A DNA stretch of 64,000 nucleotides from an uncultured Bacteroidales bacterium (GCA_900317155.1 ONFO01000011.1:1-64000), one strand, 5' to 3'; counted from the stretch's first letter, positions 52,749 through 63,807 are shown. The notes: generated by a model not told the origin, from the letters alone. Numbers and translations: made by a program.

Positions 52749-54692
52749 ATGAACAATAAAAACACCCTAATTGGTTTCATCCTCATCGCGGCCATCCTCT
52801 TTGGCTGGATGTATTTTATGACACCTTCGAAAGAACAACTCGCTGAACAACAGCGTATTCAAGACTCCATACGTCAGGCGAAGTTGGAGCAGATGGCCTT
52901 GGATTCGCTTCGTGAGGCGGAACGTCTACGGACGGATGTTAAATTGGCCGTCCTGCAATCAGACACGATTCAGCTGGAAGGTTTGGACTCGCTGAGTAGA
53001 GCCCAACTTGTGCAAAACACCCTTCGCGACAAATATGGTGTCTTTGCTGTTGCTGCCGATGGCGCGGAACAGACTTGGACTATCGAGAACAAGCTGCAAA
53101 AGCTGACCTTCACCAACAAAGGCGGTTTCTTGAAGCAGGTGGAACTGAAGGAATACAAGACTTACGACTCGCTGCCGCTGATTTCCTTCGACCCAGAGAC
53201 GGTGAAGTTTGACCTTTCGTTCTTTGCGCAAAACCGCATCGTCAACACCTCGCAGTTCTATTTCAAACCCTACATGAATGGACGGCCTTACACGGGCGGC
53301 GACATGACGGTGGGGGAGAACGACAGCATCGTGTTCGCCTTGCGACTGCCTACCGACAATGCGAACCAATACCTCGAATATGTCTACACGATTCGTTACG
53401 ACAACTATATGATGGACTTCGACGTCCGCACCGTTGGACTGAAGGACGTGATTGCCACCAATGCCGACTACATGACTATCGATTGGTCTGTAGACCTGAT
53501 GAAGCAGGAGAAGAGTACCGACCGTTTTGCTGGTGAATCGGTCTACTACCGCTCGCTGACCGACAAGGACGTCGACCATCTCAACGAACAGAAAGATACC
53601 GAACAGACGGTGAACAGCAAACTGAAATGGGTGTCGTTCAAGCAGCGTTTCTTCTGCAATGTGATTGTAGCCAAAAATGAATTTGAGAATGCCCGCATGG
53701 CCACGCAGACCCGCAAGTCGAATAACCCGCGCTATTTTAAGTCGATGTCGGCCAATATCGAGGTGCCCTACGACATGAGGGCAGAGACCAACGTCATCCC
53801 GATGCAGCTCTATTTCGGCCCCAACCACTTCAAGACCTTGCGTAGTTACGGCATCGGTTTGCAGGACCAGATTAACTTGGGTAACTTCTTCTTGATCAAG
53901 TGGATCAACTATGGTGTCATTGCTGTGTTCAACTGGCTGAGCAGCTATGGCTGGAACTACGGTATCGTCATCTTGATTCTGACCATCCTCATCAAAACCT
54001 TATTGTTCCCCTTGGCATTCAAGTCCTACAAGTCATCCGCTATCACCCGCGTTTTGAAGCCTGAGATGGAAGCCATCAATGCAAAATACCCCAAGGAAGA
54101 AGACGCCATGAAGAAACAGCAGGCCGTGTTGAACCTGCAAAAGCAAGCCGGAGTGAGTCCCGCTTCGGGATGCTTGCCAGCCTTGCTGCAGTTCCCCATA
54201 CTTGTCGCCATCTTCCGTTTCTTCCCTGCCAGTATCGAGTTGCGTCAGCAGCCCTTCCTTTGGGCCGACGACCTCTCGACCTACGACAGCATCATTGAGT
54301 TCCCGAAGTTCCTCGGCATGGACCACCTCAGTCTGTTCACGATTTTGATGACCATCACCACACTTATCTATACCTATGTGAATAATAAGCAGATGGACTA
54401 CTCGAGCAACCCGCAGATGAAGCCGATGAAGTGGATGATGTATCTCATGCCCATCATGTTCTTCGCCATCTTCAACAACTACTCTTCGGGATTGAGCTAC
54501 TATTACATGCTGGTCAACATCATCACCTTCATCCAGATGTTCATCTTCCGCAAGATGATTGACGAGGATAAAGTGCGTGCCACCATCGAGGAGAACAAGA
54601 AAAAGCCTCAGAAGAAATCTAACTTCATGAAGCGTCTTGAAGAGGCACAGAAACAGCAAGCCAAATTGCAGCAACAACAAAAGAGACGTTAA
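52749..54692 (+). CDS. yidC: Membrane protein insertase YidC
   Basis: A 647-residue inner-membrane insertase that integrates and folds membrane proteins, with or without SecYEG. Residues 3-24 are the first membrane segment (TLIGFILIAAILFGWMYFM). A large periplasmic beta domain spans about 60-355. The conserved membrane part begins near 365 (WINYGVIAVFNWLSSYGWNY) with the core signature AGVSPASGCLPALLQFPILVA and three further segments. The tail is Lys/Gln-rich. Length fits the Gram-negative, periplasmic-domain form. A DUF2750 gene follows by 2 bases. Confidence 0.96.
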   Translation: MNNKNTLIGFILIAAILFGWMYFMTPSKEQLAEQQRIQDSIRQAKLEQMALDSLREAERLRTDVKLAVLQSDTIQLEGLDSLSRAQLVQNTLRDKYGVFAVAADGAEQTWTIENKLQKLTFTNKGGFLKQVELKEYKTYDSLPLISFDPETVKFDLSFFAQNRIVNTSQFYFKPYMNGRPYTGGDMTVGENDSIVFALRLPTDNANQYLEYVYTIRYDNYMMDFDVRTVGLKDVIATNADYMTIDWSVDLMKQEKSTDRFAGESVYYRSLTDKDVDHLNEQKDTEQTVNSKLKWVSFKQRFFCNVIVAKNEFENARMATQTRKSNNPRYFKSMSANIEVPYDMRAETNVIPMQLYFGPNHFKTLRSYGIGLQDQINLGNFFLIKWINYGVIAVFNWLSSYGWNYGIVILILTILIKTLLFPLAFKSYKSSAITRVLKPEMEAINAKYPKEEDAMKKQQAVLNLQKQAGVSPASGCLPALLQFPILVAIFRFFPASIELRQQPFLWADDLSTYDSIIEFPKFLGMDHLSLFTILMTITTLIYTYVNNKQMDYSSNPQMKPMKWMMYLMPIMFFAIFNNYSSGLSYYYMLVNIITFIQMFIFRKMIDEDKVRATIEENKKKPQKKSNFMKRLEEAQKQQAKLQQQQKRR

Positions 54693-54694
54693 CC

Positions 54695-55108
54695 ATGGAA
54701 AACAAGCTCGAATTATTCCTGAAAGCCATCCTGGAGACACGCAAGGTGTGGCTGCTTGAGGCCAAAGAAGGCTTTTTCGCCATGCTGGAAGACGGAGACG
54801 GCGAACCCTATATCCCGTTATGGGAGTCAGAGGCATTGGCTGCCGAGTCAGCCCAAGGCGACTGGGAAGGCTATACGGTGACCGACATGGGTTTCTCGGA
54901 ATTGCAGCAATGGTTGAAAGAGTTGGCCGCCGATGAAATCGACATTGCTGTCTCGCCCGAGAAGGAGGGCGAGATCACGGCGATACCTTCCTATAAGTTC
55001 AGAAATTGGCTGAAGCCTTACGACGACCATTCCTATAAGGAAAAGGACGACGAAGAGGCCGACGATGATTTTGACTATGGCGACGGCTGGGCGCAACCGT
55101 GGTCTTAG
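54695..55108 (+). CDS. DUF2750 protein
   Basis: A 137-residue soluble acidic protein. Residues about 5-100 match the DUF2750 outline (KVWLLEAKEGFFAMLEDGDG, IPLWESEALAAESA, FSELQQWLKELAADEIDIAV). The tail is Asp/Glu-rich (DDEEADDDFDYGDGW). Its start is 2 bases after yidC, so it is probably cotranscribed. Function unknown. Confidence 0.82.
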   Translation: MENKLELFLKAILETRKVWLLEAKEGFFAMLEDGDGEPYIPLWESEALAAESAQGDWEGYTVTDMGFSELQQWLKELAADEIDIAVSPEKEGEITAIPSYKFRNWLKPYDDHSYKEKDDEEADDDFDYGDGWAQPWS

Positions 55109-55206
55109 TTTAGAGTTTAGAGTTGCTTCGCTCATGTCATCCCGACGTGGGCATGTGGGTGAGAGGGTATCTATGGGCGAAAGGGAATCGACTATTATTA
55201 TAGATC

Positions 55207-56709
55207 ATGAAAAGCAAGTTGTTTGGTGTATTGTTACTGATTGAGGCGGCGGCGCTGTTGTTGACCTCTGCGGTGGCTTTGCACTATCAGCGCGTGGCAG
55301 GGGAGACCGATGCCCCTTGTTTCCTCCTGACCGCTGCTATCACTGGCGCGGTGGGTTTGTTGTTCTACAACATCGGAAACATGAGCAAACGCGGCACCCT
55401 GCAAATTCGTGACACCTTTTTGGTGGTTGCTTTGTCGTGGGTCTTGTTTTCTTTCTTTGGCATGTTGCCTTTCCTGATGAATGGCACCGTCGACAATGTC
55501 ACCGACGCTTTCTTCGAGACCATGTCGGGCTTCTCGACCACAGGTGCCACCATCCTTAACAATATTGACAGTCAACCGCATGGCATCTTGTTTTGGCGTA
55601 GCATCACACAATGGATGGGCGGTTTGGGTGTTGTGGTGTTCACCTTGGCCTTCCTCCCTTCAGTGGCCAAGGGCTCGAAGAAGGTCTCTCTGTTTGCCGC
55701 CGAAGCACCGGGCTTGAGCGTCGAGAAGCTTGCTCCAACCATGGGCGCCACATCTCGCTTGTTATGGATCATCTACATCGCGTTGACGCTGCTATGCGCC
55801 ATTATGTACCATTTGGGGCCTATGGATAAGTTCGACGCTGTATGCCATGCCTTTACGACCATTGCCACAGGCGGTTTCAGTACCCATCAGGCCAGCATTG
55901 GGTATTATCATTCCAATTATATTGAGTACATCTGTGTGCTCTTCATGCTGCTTTCGGGCATCAACTTCGCAATGTATCATTTCATGTTCAACCGCCGTTT
56001 CGATGTGATTCGGCGTAACGAGGAACTGCATTGGTACCTGGTGGCCATCCTCTTTTTCACCCTGCTGTTTGTGATGCGTTTCTATTTCGCACCTAATTTC
56101 AGGACCATCACTGAAGAACAACTGGCCTCACATCCGCACACCTGGTGGGATCGCATCCGCGTATCATTGTTCCATGTGGTGGCCTTACTGTCGAACACGG
56201 GCTTTCAGAGCAGCAACTGCGACTACGACACATGGGGTAGGCTTTTCCTCATCCCGACAGTAGTATTGATGATTGTGGGCGGTTGTGCAGGTTCCACCAG
56301 TGGTGGCATCAAGATGGTGCGTGTCATCGTGTTGTTCAAGTGCATCCGAAAGACTGTGAACGAGTTGATTCACTCGTCGAGTATGTACACCGTCAAGATT
56401 TCGGGACAGATTGTAGAGGATCTTAGCTTGAAGCGAGTGATGTCGTTTTTCTCGCTGTTCCTCATTGTCTTTATGCTCAATGTGGTAGGACTTTCGGCTG
56501 CGGGCATGAGTCTGGAAGAAGGCGCCATCTCCTTCCTGACCTGCTTCAGCAACTATGGACCAGGCACGGGCATCACGGGTCCGAGTGGCAATTTCGATAA
56601 CATCTCGAATGCTGCCAAATGGATTTTATCCTTCGACATGCTTGTAGGCCGTCTGGAAATCTTCACTATCCTGCTGCTGTTCACTCGTGGTTTCTGGAGG
56701 GCGAAATAA
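55207..56709 (+). CDS. trkH: TrkH-type potassium uptake channel subunit
   Basis: A 500-residue membrane protein of the TrkH/KtrB family. The four selectivity-filter loops are visible: MSGFSTTGATIL, FTTIATGGFSTH, LLSNTGFQSSN and CFSNYGPGTGITG, each with a central Gly. Ten or more membrane helices are predictable. TrkH needs a cytoplasmic TrkA regulator, but no trkA is adjacent on either side; it may be elsewhere. c-di-AMP commonly controls such potassium systems, and cdaA is in this window (inference). Confidence 0.92.
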   Translation: MKSKLFGVLLLIEAAALLLTSAVALHYQRVAGETDAPCFLLTAAITGAVGLLFYNIGNMSKRGTLQIRDTFLVVALSWVLFSFFGMLPFLMNGTVDNVTDAFFETMSGFSTTGATILNNIDSQPHGILFWRSITQWMGGLGVVVFTLAFLPSVAKGSKKVSLFAAEAPGLSVEKLAPTMGATSRLLWIIYIALTLLCAIMYHLGPMDKFDAVCHAFTTIATGGFSTHQASIGYYHSNYIEYICVLFMLLSGINFAMYHFMFNRRFDVIRRNEELHWYLVAILFFTLLFVMRFYFAPNFRTITEEQLASHPHTWWDRIRVSLFHVVALLSNTGFQSSNCDYDTWGRLFLIPTVVLMIVGGCAGSTSGGIKMVRVIVLFKCIRKTVNELIHSSSMYTVKISGQIVEDLSLKRVMSFFSLFLIVFMLNVVGLSAAGMSLEEGAISFLTCFSNYGPGTGITGPSGNFDNISNAAKWILSFDMLVGRLEIFTILLLFTRGFWRAK

Positions 56710-56714
56710 AGGAT

Positions 56715-56937
56715 CTATAATCCAGTCTTACAAAAGGTTATGATGGTAAGTGTAATAAAACCAAGACTTGCTGTCATCAGAAAAGACAAGGCAAAGGTCA
56801 TCAAGCTCCTGGAGATGGAATTGACGATGCCAAACCCCATCACCTTTTTCGAACTCCTTGTCGCAGTTGAGGCATCGGGTGGTTTTGACTTCGGCTTGGG
56901 TCTCTGCCTGTTATTCGGTTTGTATTTTGTTTTCCAT
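56715..56937 (-). pseudogene. Decayed zinc-ribbon membrane gene, paralogous N-terminus of the DUF3667 gene
   Basis: Reading leftward from the ATG at 56937 gives MENKIQTE, a stop codon, then QAETQAEVKTTRCLNCDKEF. That parallels the neighbour's QTEEQAESKKTKCLNCGSEF. After this the frame is lost; in the next frame comes a hydrophobic membrane-helix-like tail (FALSFLMTASLGFITLTIIT) ending at 56715. One stop and at least one frameshift are required, and the second zinc-ribbon CxxC pair is missing. It lies 80 bases downstream of the intact gene in the same direction, so it looks like the remains of a tandem duplicate. Confidence 0.7.
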
Positions 56938-57016
56938 GAGGAATTGGATTTAACTACGATGAACCGCTTTGCAATTGGCAGTGACAATCTCCAATTTAAT
57001 ACGGCAAAGGTTATGG

Positions 57017-57913
57017 TTACATTCCTGCCGCAAGTTTATGCCTGATGAGAATGATATATAAGAACAGACCAATACCTATTATAAATAAGACGGTTCCCAA
57101 TATCACGTAATACAATACCACCGCCAACACGCTTCTCCACGCAGTCTTACCGATGCTAAATCCAAGCATTTTATGGAAGCATGCAGTAAAGGCAACGACG
57201 ATGACAAGGGGTACCAGCCGATCCAAGGCTTCTGAAACACGGGCTGAATAGAGGTAGACTATGCTGACAATGCAACGGTAGACGACCTCCATCACCATGG
57301 AATAGACGATGGCGACCAGATATTCTGTCCGAAAATAACGCTTCCTGTTGTCTTTTCCGTAGAAAACTCTTGTGGCGAAAAGAAAAAAAGGAAGTGTCAG
57401 CATGAATACTGCGGTATAATGGTTGTTGTAGAACTTATACCCCAGTCCGACCAGTCTGTTAAACTCATTGATACCCAGGACTACCACTCGGGCATGTTCC
57501 TCCAAGCTGGGATCGATTTCTCCCTCTGTCTCAAGATGATTTTTTTCCGTCGTTTGCATGTCGCTTTTGCTGCCTGTGAGGGTGAATAGCAGGATGTAGA
57601 CCGTCAGCATGAAAAACAGCATCGGGAAAGGGGAGAAGTACTTCTTGCGTTTGCCGTTGAGGATTTCGACGATCATTGCGCCCGGGCGAATGAATAGGCT
57701 CTTGAAGGTGTACCATATTCCACCGTCATTGCCAATGATGGCAGACCGAAGGTTGTCAAAGATGAACTGTGGCGTGAACCGTCCCGTATCGGCGCTCTGT
57801 CCGCACTCGGGGCAGTACTTTCCTTCGAACTCGCTGCCGCAGTTGAGGCATTTTGTTTTTTTGGATTCGGCTTGCTCCTCAGTTTGTATTTCGGTTTGTG
57901 TTTCGTTTTGCAT
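57017..57913 (-). CDS. DUF3667 zinc-ribbon membrane protein
   Basis: A 298-residue protein. A Gln/Glu-rich start is followed by a zinc ribbon with two CxxC pairs (CLNCGSEFEGKYCPECGQ, about 22-39). A DUF3667-like region then follows (ADTGRFTPQFIFDNLRSAII ... RPGAMIVEILNGKRKKYFSP). Four or five membrane segments are seen (PMLFFMLTVYILLFTLTG, FMLTLPFFLFATRVFYG, VLAVVLYYVILGTVLFIIGI). The family is common in Bacteroidota and of unknown function. It lies downstream of the GIY-YIG gene in the same direction, separated by 38 bases. Confidence 0.85.
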   Translation of the reverse strand: MQNETQTEIQTEEQAESKKTKCLNCGSEFEGKYCPECGQSADTGRFTPQFIFDNLRSAIIGNDGGIWYTFKSLFIRPGAMIVEILNGKRKKYFSPFPMLFFMLTVYILLFTLTGSKSDMQTTEKNHLETEGEIDPSLEEHARVVVLGINEFNRLVGLGYKFYNNHYTAVFMLTLPFFLFATRVFYGKDNRKRYFRTEYLVAIVYSMVMEVVYRCIVSIVYLYSARVSEALDRLVPLVIVVAFTACFHKMLGFSIGKTAWRSVLAVVLYYVILGTVLFIIGIGLFLYIILIRHKLAAGM

Positions 57914-57951
57914 AATTGTTTTGATATGGACAGGAATCTAGGCAAGCAAGG

Positions 57952-58776
57952 TCAAAAATTTTCCTCAATATACTTCTGTAGTTCTTGATAGTCCTTGTTG
58001 GACAGCTTCAGTGAACCGCGTGGAGCCATCTTCAGACCTTGGTCTATTAAGTTAGAGAGGCGTAGTCTACTGCTTTGTGTCTTACCTGTCATTCGGAATA
58101 AAGCGAAACGGTTGTGCTTTTTCATTGCCTCTATATCCATTCGATATGCATTGTATTCCTTTTCGCGATCCATTTCTGGGGTATAGGGCAAATCGTGCCC
58201 CACAACTTCAAAGCGATAACGGATACAACTGTCTGGGGCAGCTAAATACAAATATCCAGTGTCGCCTGTTTGATAGTTAACAAACTGCATCCAATACACT
58301 TCTCCAAATTTCTCCAAGCAGGCGCCCATATCATTAAGCTTTGCTGTATATGGCACCAACCAAACCCAATGCTCTTTGCGAGTTGGGGTTTCCCCTGGTA
58401 TATACTTTTTTCCCACTGCCACTTCACCCAAGAATTCCCGTTTGTGTACTTCGTCTATCACGGCATCTTCAAGCAATAGTGCGACATCCTTGAAAATTTC
58501 AAGTGCCTCTTCGGGTTTCACGTTGAAGAACTCGCGGTTATCGCGGATGCGGAGATTGGTGAAGCGCTCAATGTAGCGGTGCACCAACTTCTCTGCCTCG
58601 TTGTACTTCATGGTTTTCATTGTAGCGTAAATCTCGAAAGGAAGCGGGACAGCGGTGTTGTCCAATTCCTTACTTCTCACGTCAACGGGGCGCGAACTCT
58701 TGCCAATCTTCACCCAATCTTCTTTAAAGCTTGGGTTGGTCAGGATGTAAACGTAGCCAGGAGTTTTGTTATCCAT
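57952..58776 (-). CDS. GIY-YIG / T5orf172-type nuclease-domain protein
   Basis: A 274-residue protein. The first 90 residues are a GIY-YIG domain of the T5orf172 type: GYVYILTNPSFKEDWVKIGK then SRPVDVRSKELDNTAVPLPF. The rest (to 274) has no recognised domain; it includes a mid-region VYWMQFVNYQTGDTGYLYLA and a basic C-terminal part (RMTGKTQSSRLRLSNLIDQG). T5orf172 proteins occur as phage or mobile-element nucleases and as uncharacterised chromosomal proteins. The start is the ATG at 58776; an in-frame TTG at 58785 is less likely. No mobile-element genes adjoin it. Confidence 0.85.
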   Translation of the reverse strand: MDNKTPGYVYILTNPSFKEDWVKIGKSSRPVDVRSKELDNTAVPLPFEIYATMKTMKYNEAEKLVHRYIERFTNLRIRDNREFFNVKPEEALEIFKDVALLLEDAVIDEVHKREFLGEVAVGKKYIPGETPTRKEHWVWLVPYTAKLNDMGACLEKFGEVYWMQFVNYQTGDTGYLYLAAPDSCIRYRFEVVGHDLPYTPEMDREKEYNAYRMDIEAMKKHNRFALFRMTGKTQSSRLRLSNLIDQGLKMAPRGSLKLSNKDYQELQKYIEENF

Positions 58777-58831
58777 AGTGGTCAAATTATGTTTATCATG
58801 TCATCTTTGATGATGATCAATTTTATGCGGG

Positions 58832-58839
58832 CAAAGGTA
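58832..58839 (-). promoter_or_regulatory. -7 promoter box of the GIY-YIG gene
   Basis: The minus strand reads TACCTTTG, 55 bases ahead of the ATG at 58776. Confidence 0.5.
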
Positions 58840-58946
58840 GGAGTTTTCGGAGAAAAACGGAAAAGTTGGACGAGAAAAAAAGTATTTCGAGGATGTCAAT
58901 CCAGATCGTATAAGTCTTAGAAAGTAGACATTGCAAGCTTGTCATT

Positions 58947-58987
58947 TTGTCATAAATCAAATGCTTAACTATTTGATTTAATGACAA
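58947..58987. repeat. AT-rich inverted repeat upstream of clpB
   Basis: TTGTCATAAATCAAAT (58947-58962) and ATTTGATTTAATGACAA (58971-58987) pair along their full length with a single-base bulge, around an 8-base loop. It lies 140 bases ahead of clpB. It may be an operator for clpB control or a transcript hairpin. Confidence 0.8.
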
Positions 58988-59126
58988 TTTGGCATATATA
59001 ATTAATGAAAATTTATGGTAAATTACTGGTAATTCGTGTTTTAAGAAAAACGGATATTGACTATTGTTCGTGTTGGCTGAATATTTGATGACCTAACCGC
59101 CGAAAAACAAGAAAGGAAAACTAACC

Positions 59127-61715
<2,589 letters not shown>

Positions 61716-61735
61716 GCCTTTGCCAATGTAAATGC

Positions 61736-61772
61736 AAAGCCAAGAGGTGCGTGAGTGCTTCTTGGCTTTTTT
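61736..61772 (+). terminator. Terminator of clpB
   Basis: Perfect 10-bp stem AAAGCCAAGA (61736-61745) / TCTTGGCTTT (61760-61769), 14-base loop, then more T. The segment 61750-61772 is repeated at 62934-62957 with one insertion and one substitution. Confidence 0.88.
61750..61772 (+). repeat. Direct repeat copy 1, within the clpB terminator
   Basis: A 23-base segment starting CGTGAGTGCTTCTTGGC, near-identical to copy 2 at 62934-62957 on the other side of the Panacea gene. The two copies are about 1.16 kb apart. Confidence 0.75.
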
Positions 61773-61794
61773 GTGTTTAGTAATTGTCAAACAA

Positions 61795-62790
61795 TTACAT
61801 AAGTCGTAGCGAAAACGCCTCAGAATAAGGAATCAGTTGGTTACCCTCGCGATAATTCTTCCAAGCCTCTTCCTCATGGCTTCGGCCAATGATTTCTTGG
61901 GTGCTCATGGGCTGGATTTTGGCCAAAACATCGCCAAGTGTTTTCAGTTCCTGTTCGCTGAAAACGTTAGTGTTACACGAATCACAGCTCAATTTGGTGC
62001 TTTCCATGTCGTGCGCCACTACGATTTCCTTGCAGATGCCGTCGATGTTGTCATAGACGGTGTCGTAATGAAAGGGAACGGGCCCGTATTGGATGGCTTG
62101 GTACTGAAGTCCGCTGATGGATTGGCCATGCTGCTTGTAGTGCAGGAAATCGGCGTAGAACATCTCCTTATTGAGTTTCGTGGGGAACAAGCCATCTTCT
62201 TTGCAAACGAAGAATTTGACCATCTCGGATACCTTTTCGACGTTCATTTGGCCAAAGCCATTATAGACGGATCGGCGGATGTCGCGGTAGATGAGGCGCT
62301 TTTGTGCTTCGTTTTCGGGCTTTATTTCCGAGGCCAGTATGGATTGATGCACCTTGTTATATTCGGCTTCGTCAAATTCGGATCGGCTGTCTTCCAACAG
62401 ATGAAGCATAAACTGGCGGTTCATGGCCGCCGAAAGCAATTTGCCGTTGGATTCGGAAGGCATCTGCCCCTTTTCGTATTGTGCATATTGGTTGACACCG
62501 AAACCGAGAATCTTTGTAATTTGCTGGTAATTAAGTCTGTAATGCAACCGAATTTCCTTGATTTCCTCAGGGAAAGGGATGCCGTGGTTCACTCGATATT
62601 GTGAATAGAGTTCGTTGAACAGGAGTTCGTCCTGCTCCGTTGTGGTAAACCGCTCGCCAGTGTCTTCGCAGACATAATAGCGCACATGTACCGAAAACCG
62701 TTCTTTCCGGAATTCATGCTCTTCCACGGTGCTCACTTCTTTTACTTTTCCTCCAGTGAAAGGGCTTTTTATTTCGACATACTTTTCCAT
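61795..62790 (-). CDS. MqsA-like HTH protein with Panacea (SocA-type) antitoxin domain
   Basis: A 331-residue protein. Residues about 1-60 are a divergent zinc-finger-like segment (VRYYVCEDTGERFTTTEQDE) as in MqsA/YgiT. Residues about 70-120 hold an HTH (LNYQQITKILGFGVNQYAQY then EKGQMPSESNGKLL). Residues about 190-300 are a Panacea/SocA (DUF4065) domain (VCKEDGLFPTKLNKEMFYAD ... LQYQAIQYGPVPFHYDTVYD). Panacea domains neutralise varied toxins in toxin-antitoxin systems. No recognised toxin adjoins; the divergent unknown gene at 63003 is the only close neighbour. The ATG at 62790 has a full Shine-Dalgarno (GGAGG). It is bracketed by a repeat of the clpB terminator sequence. Confidence 0.85.
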   Translation of the reverse strand: MEKYVEIKSPFTGGKVKEVSTVEEHEFRKERFSVHVRYYVCEDTGERFTTTEQDELLFNELYSQYRVNHGIPFPEEIKEIRLHYRLNYQQITKILGFGVNQYAQYEKGQMPSESNGKLLSAAMNRQFMLHLLEDSRSEFDEAEYNKVHQSILASEIKPENEAQKRLIYRDIRRSVYNGFGQMNVEKVSEMVKFFVCKEDGLFPTKLNKEMFYADFLHYKQHGQSISGLQYQAIQYGPVPFHYDTVYDNIDGICKEIVVAHDMESTKLSCDSCNTNVFSEQELKTLGDVLAKIQPMSTQEIIGRSHEEEAWKNYREGNQLIPYSEAFSLRLM

Positions 62791-62859
62791 GTTATTCCTC
62801 CTTTTTAAATCCTCTACTTCTTGTTTCGTTTTGATCATAATCTATCTGCAATCACGATG

Positions 62860-62867
62860 CAAATATA
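62860..62867 (-). promoter_or_regulatory. -7 promoter box of the Panacea gene
   Basis: The minus strand reads TATATTTG, 69 bases ahead of the ATG at 62790. The same TATATTTG box is used divergently at 62977-62984. Confidence 0.5.
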
Positions 62868-62933
62868 TGCATTTATTTTTGTTTTAAAGTGTAAATCTAT
62901 TAGAAAATTGCACTTTTTAGTGCGAAAAAATGT

Positions 62934-62957
62934 CGTGATGTACTTCTTGGCTTTTTT
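62934..62957 (+). repeat. Direct repeat copy 2, partial clpB terminator
   Basis: Copy of 61750-61772 with one inserted T and one A/G change. The left arm of the terminator stem is absent here, so this copy cannot fold as a terminator. It marks the outer side of the Panacea segment. Confidence 0.75.
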
Positions 62958-62976
62958 CGTTTTTGAGAAGAATGTG

Positions 62977-62984
62977 TATATTTG
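62977..62984 (+). promoter_or_regulatory. -7 promoter box of the 263-residue unknown gene
   Basis: TATATTTG lies 18 bases ahead of the ATG at 63003, a very short leader. No well-spaced TTG is present. Confidence 0.5.
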
Positions 62985-63002
62985 CAGCAAATCTAAAAGG
63001 CC

Positions 63003-63794
63003 ATGAATTCATTGGCGGTGATACACGAGAACGGAGGCATCAGACTATGTCTTGATGACGGCAGGGCTATGCTGTTTTACAAAGGTGAGACCTACACTTT
63101 CGGCTGCCATCCTTATGAGTCTATGGCGATCATCTACAAAGCCGATGCTCCAGTAACCTATATCCATAATGCTTTTGATGTGAATGCCGAGTGTCAGGCA
63201 TTTATGACAAATCCGGAACATCTTGTCAACACCGTCACGCACCATTACCACAACGCCGAGCATTTCTGCCGACTCCTCACCGTTGCCATCGACCGAGGCT
63301 ATGACTGGCAGATTGACGAGCTCGAGAAGGAGATGTTTGAACAGGTGCGTTGGGAAAACCATGAGGTGTTTTACAAGACCGATGACATCGAATTCGGGCG
63401 ATATGGTGATGAGCCGGAAGATGAGATTGATCCATCAGAACTTGACGAAGGACCTGATGCTGATATCTTGGAGCATTCGGAATATGAAATCCTTTATGTC
63501 ATCATCGATGGGGTGAAGTATGTGTTGCGTGGGGATTGGATATCCACGTTGAGCTTAATAATCGCTGGTGAAAAAGGCAAGAAGGCCGTCAAAGTGCGCA
63601 TACATCAATTCAACGGAATACCAGAGTCTTATCCCGGGTATTGGCGCAGTGGCGCACTTTTCTCTCTTGTTGGAGGTGGAATAAAATATAACACAGAGAT
63701 ATTCTGTCAGATACTAGCATACGCTGTCCGTTCAGGCAAGAAAGACTATAACCTACGCGAGATTGAGAAAGCAATAGGCTTGCGTGAAGTGTAA
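63003..63794 (+). CDS. Unknown acidic protein
   Basis: A 263-residue soluble protein with no signal peptide or membrane segment. No family was recognised. The N-terminal part has strands and aromatic residues (AMLFYKGETYTFGCHPYESM); the centre has many His and Asp residues (VNTVTHHYHNAEHFCRLLTV) and an acidic stretch (DEPEDEIDPSELDEGPDADI). The C-terminal part is mixed alpha/beta (VKVRIHQFNGIPESYPGYWR). The HHYHNAEHFC segment could bind metal (inference). It is divergent from the Panacea regulator and just outside the direct repeat, so a toxin or accessory role cannot be excluded but has no motif support. Confidence 0.75.
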   Translation: MNSLAVIHENGGIRLCLDDGRAMLFYKGETYTFGCHPYESMAIIYKADAPVTYIHNAFDVNAECQAFMTNPEHLVNTVTHHYHNAEHFCRLLTVAIDRGYDWQIDELEKEMFEQVRWENHEVFYKTDDIEFGRYGDEPEDEIDPSELDEGPDADILEHSEYEILYVIIDGVKYVLRGDWISTLSLIIAGEKGKKAVKVRIHQFNGIPESYPGYWRSGALFSLVGGGIKYNTEIFCQILAYAVRSGKKDYNLREIEKAIGLREV

Positions 63795-63807
63795 AGGGAA
63801 GTAATGG

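Larger units (their letters stand above)
58777..59126. other. Intergenic region between the GIY-YIG and clpB genes
   Basis: About 350 bases with no coding potential. It holds the GIY-YIG promoter box (58832-58839) and a long AT-rich inverted repeat (58947-58987). No obvious consensus promoter for clpB is seen; AATATTTG near 59080 is the nearest candidate. No CIRCE-type heat-shock operator was found. Confidence 0.6.
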
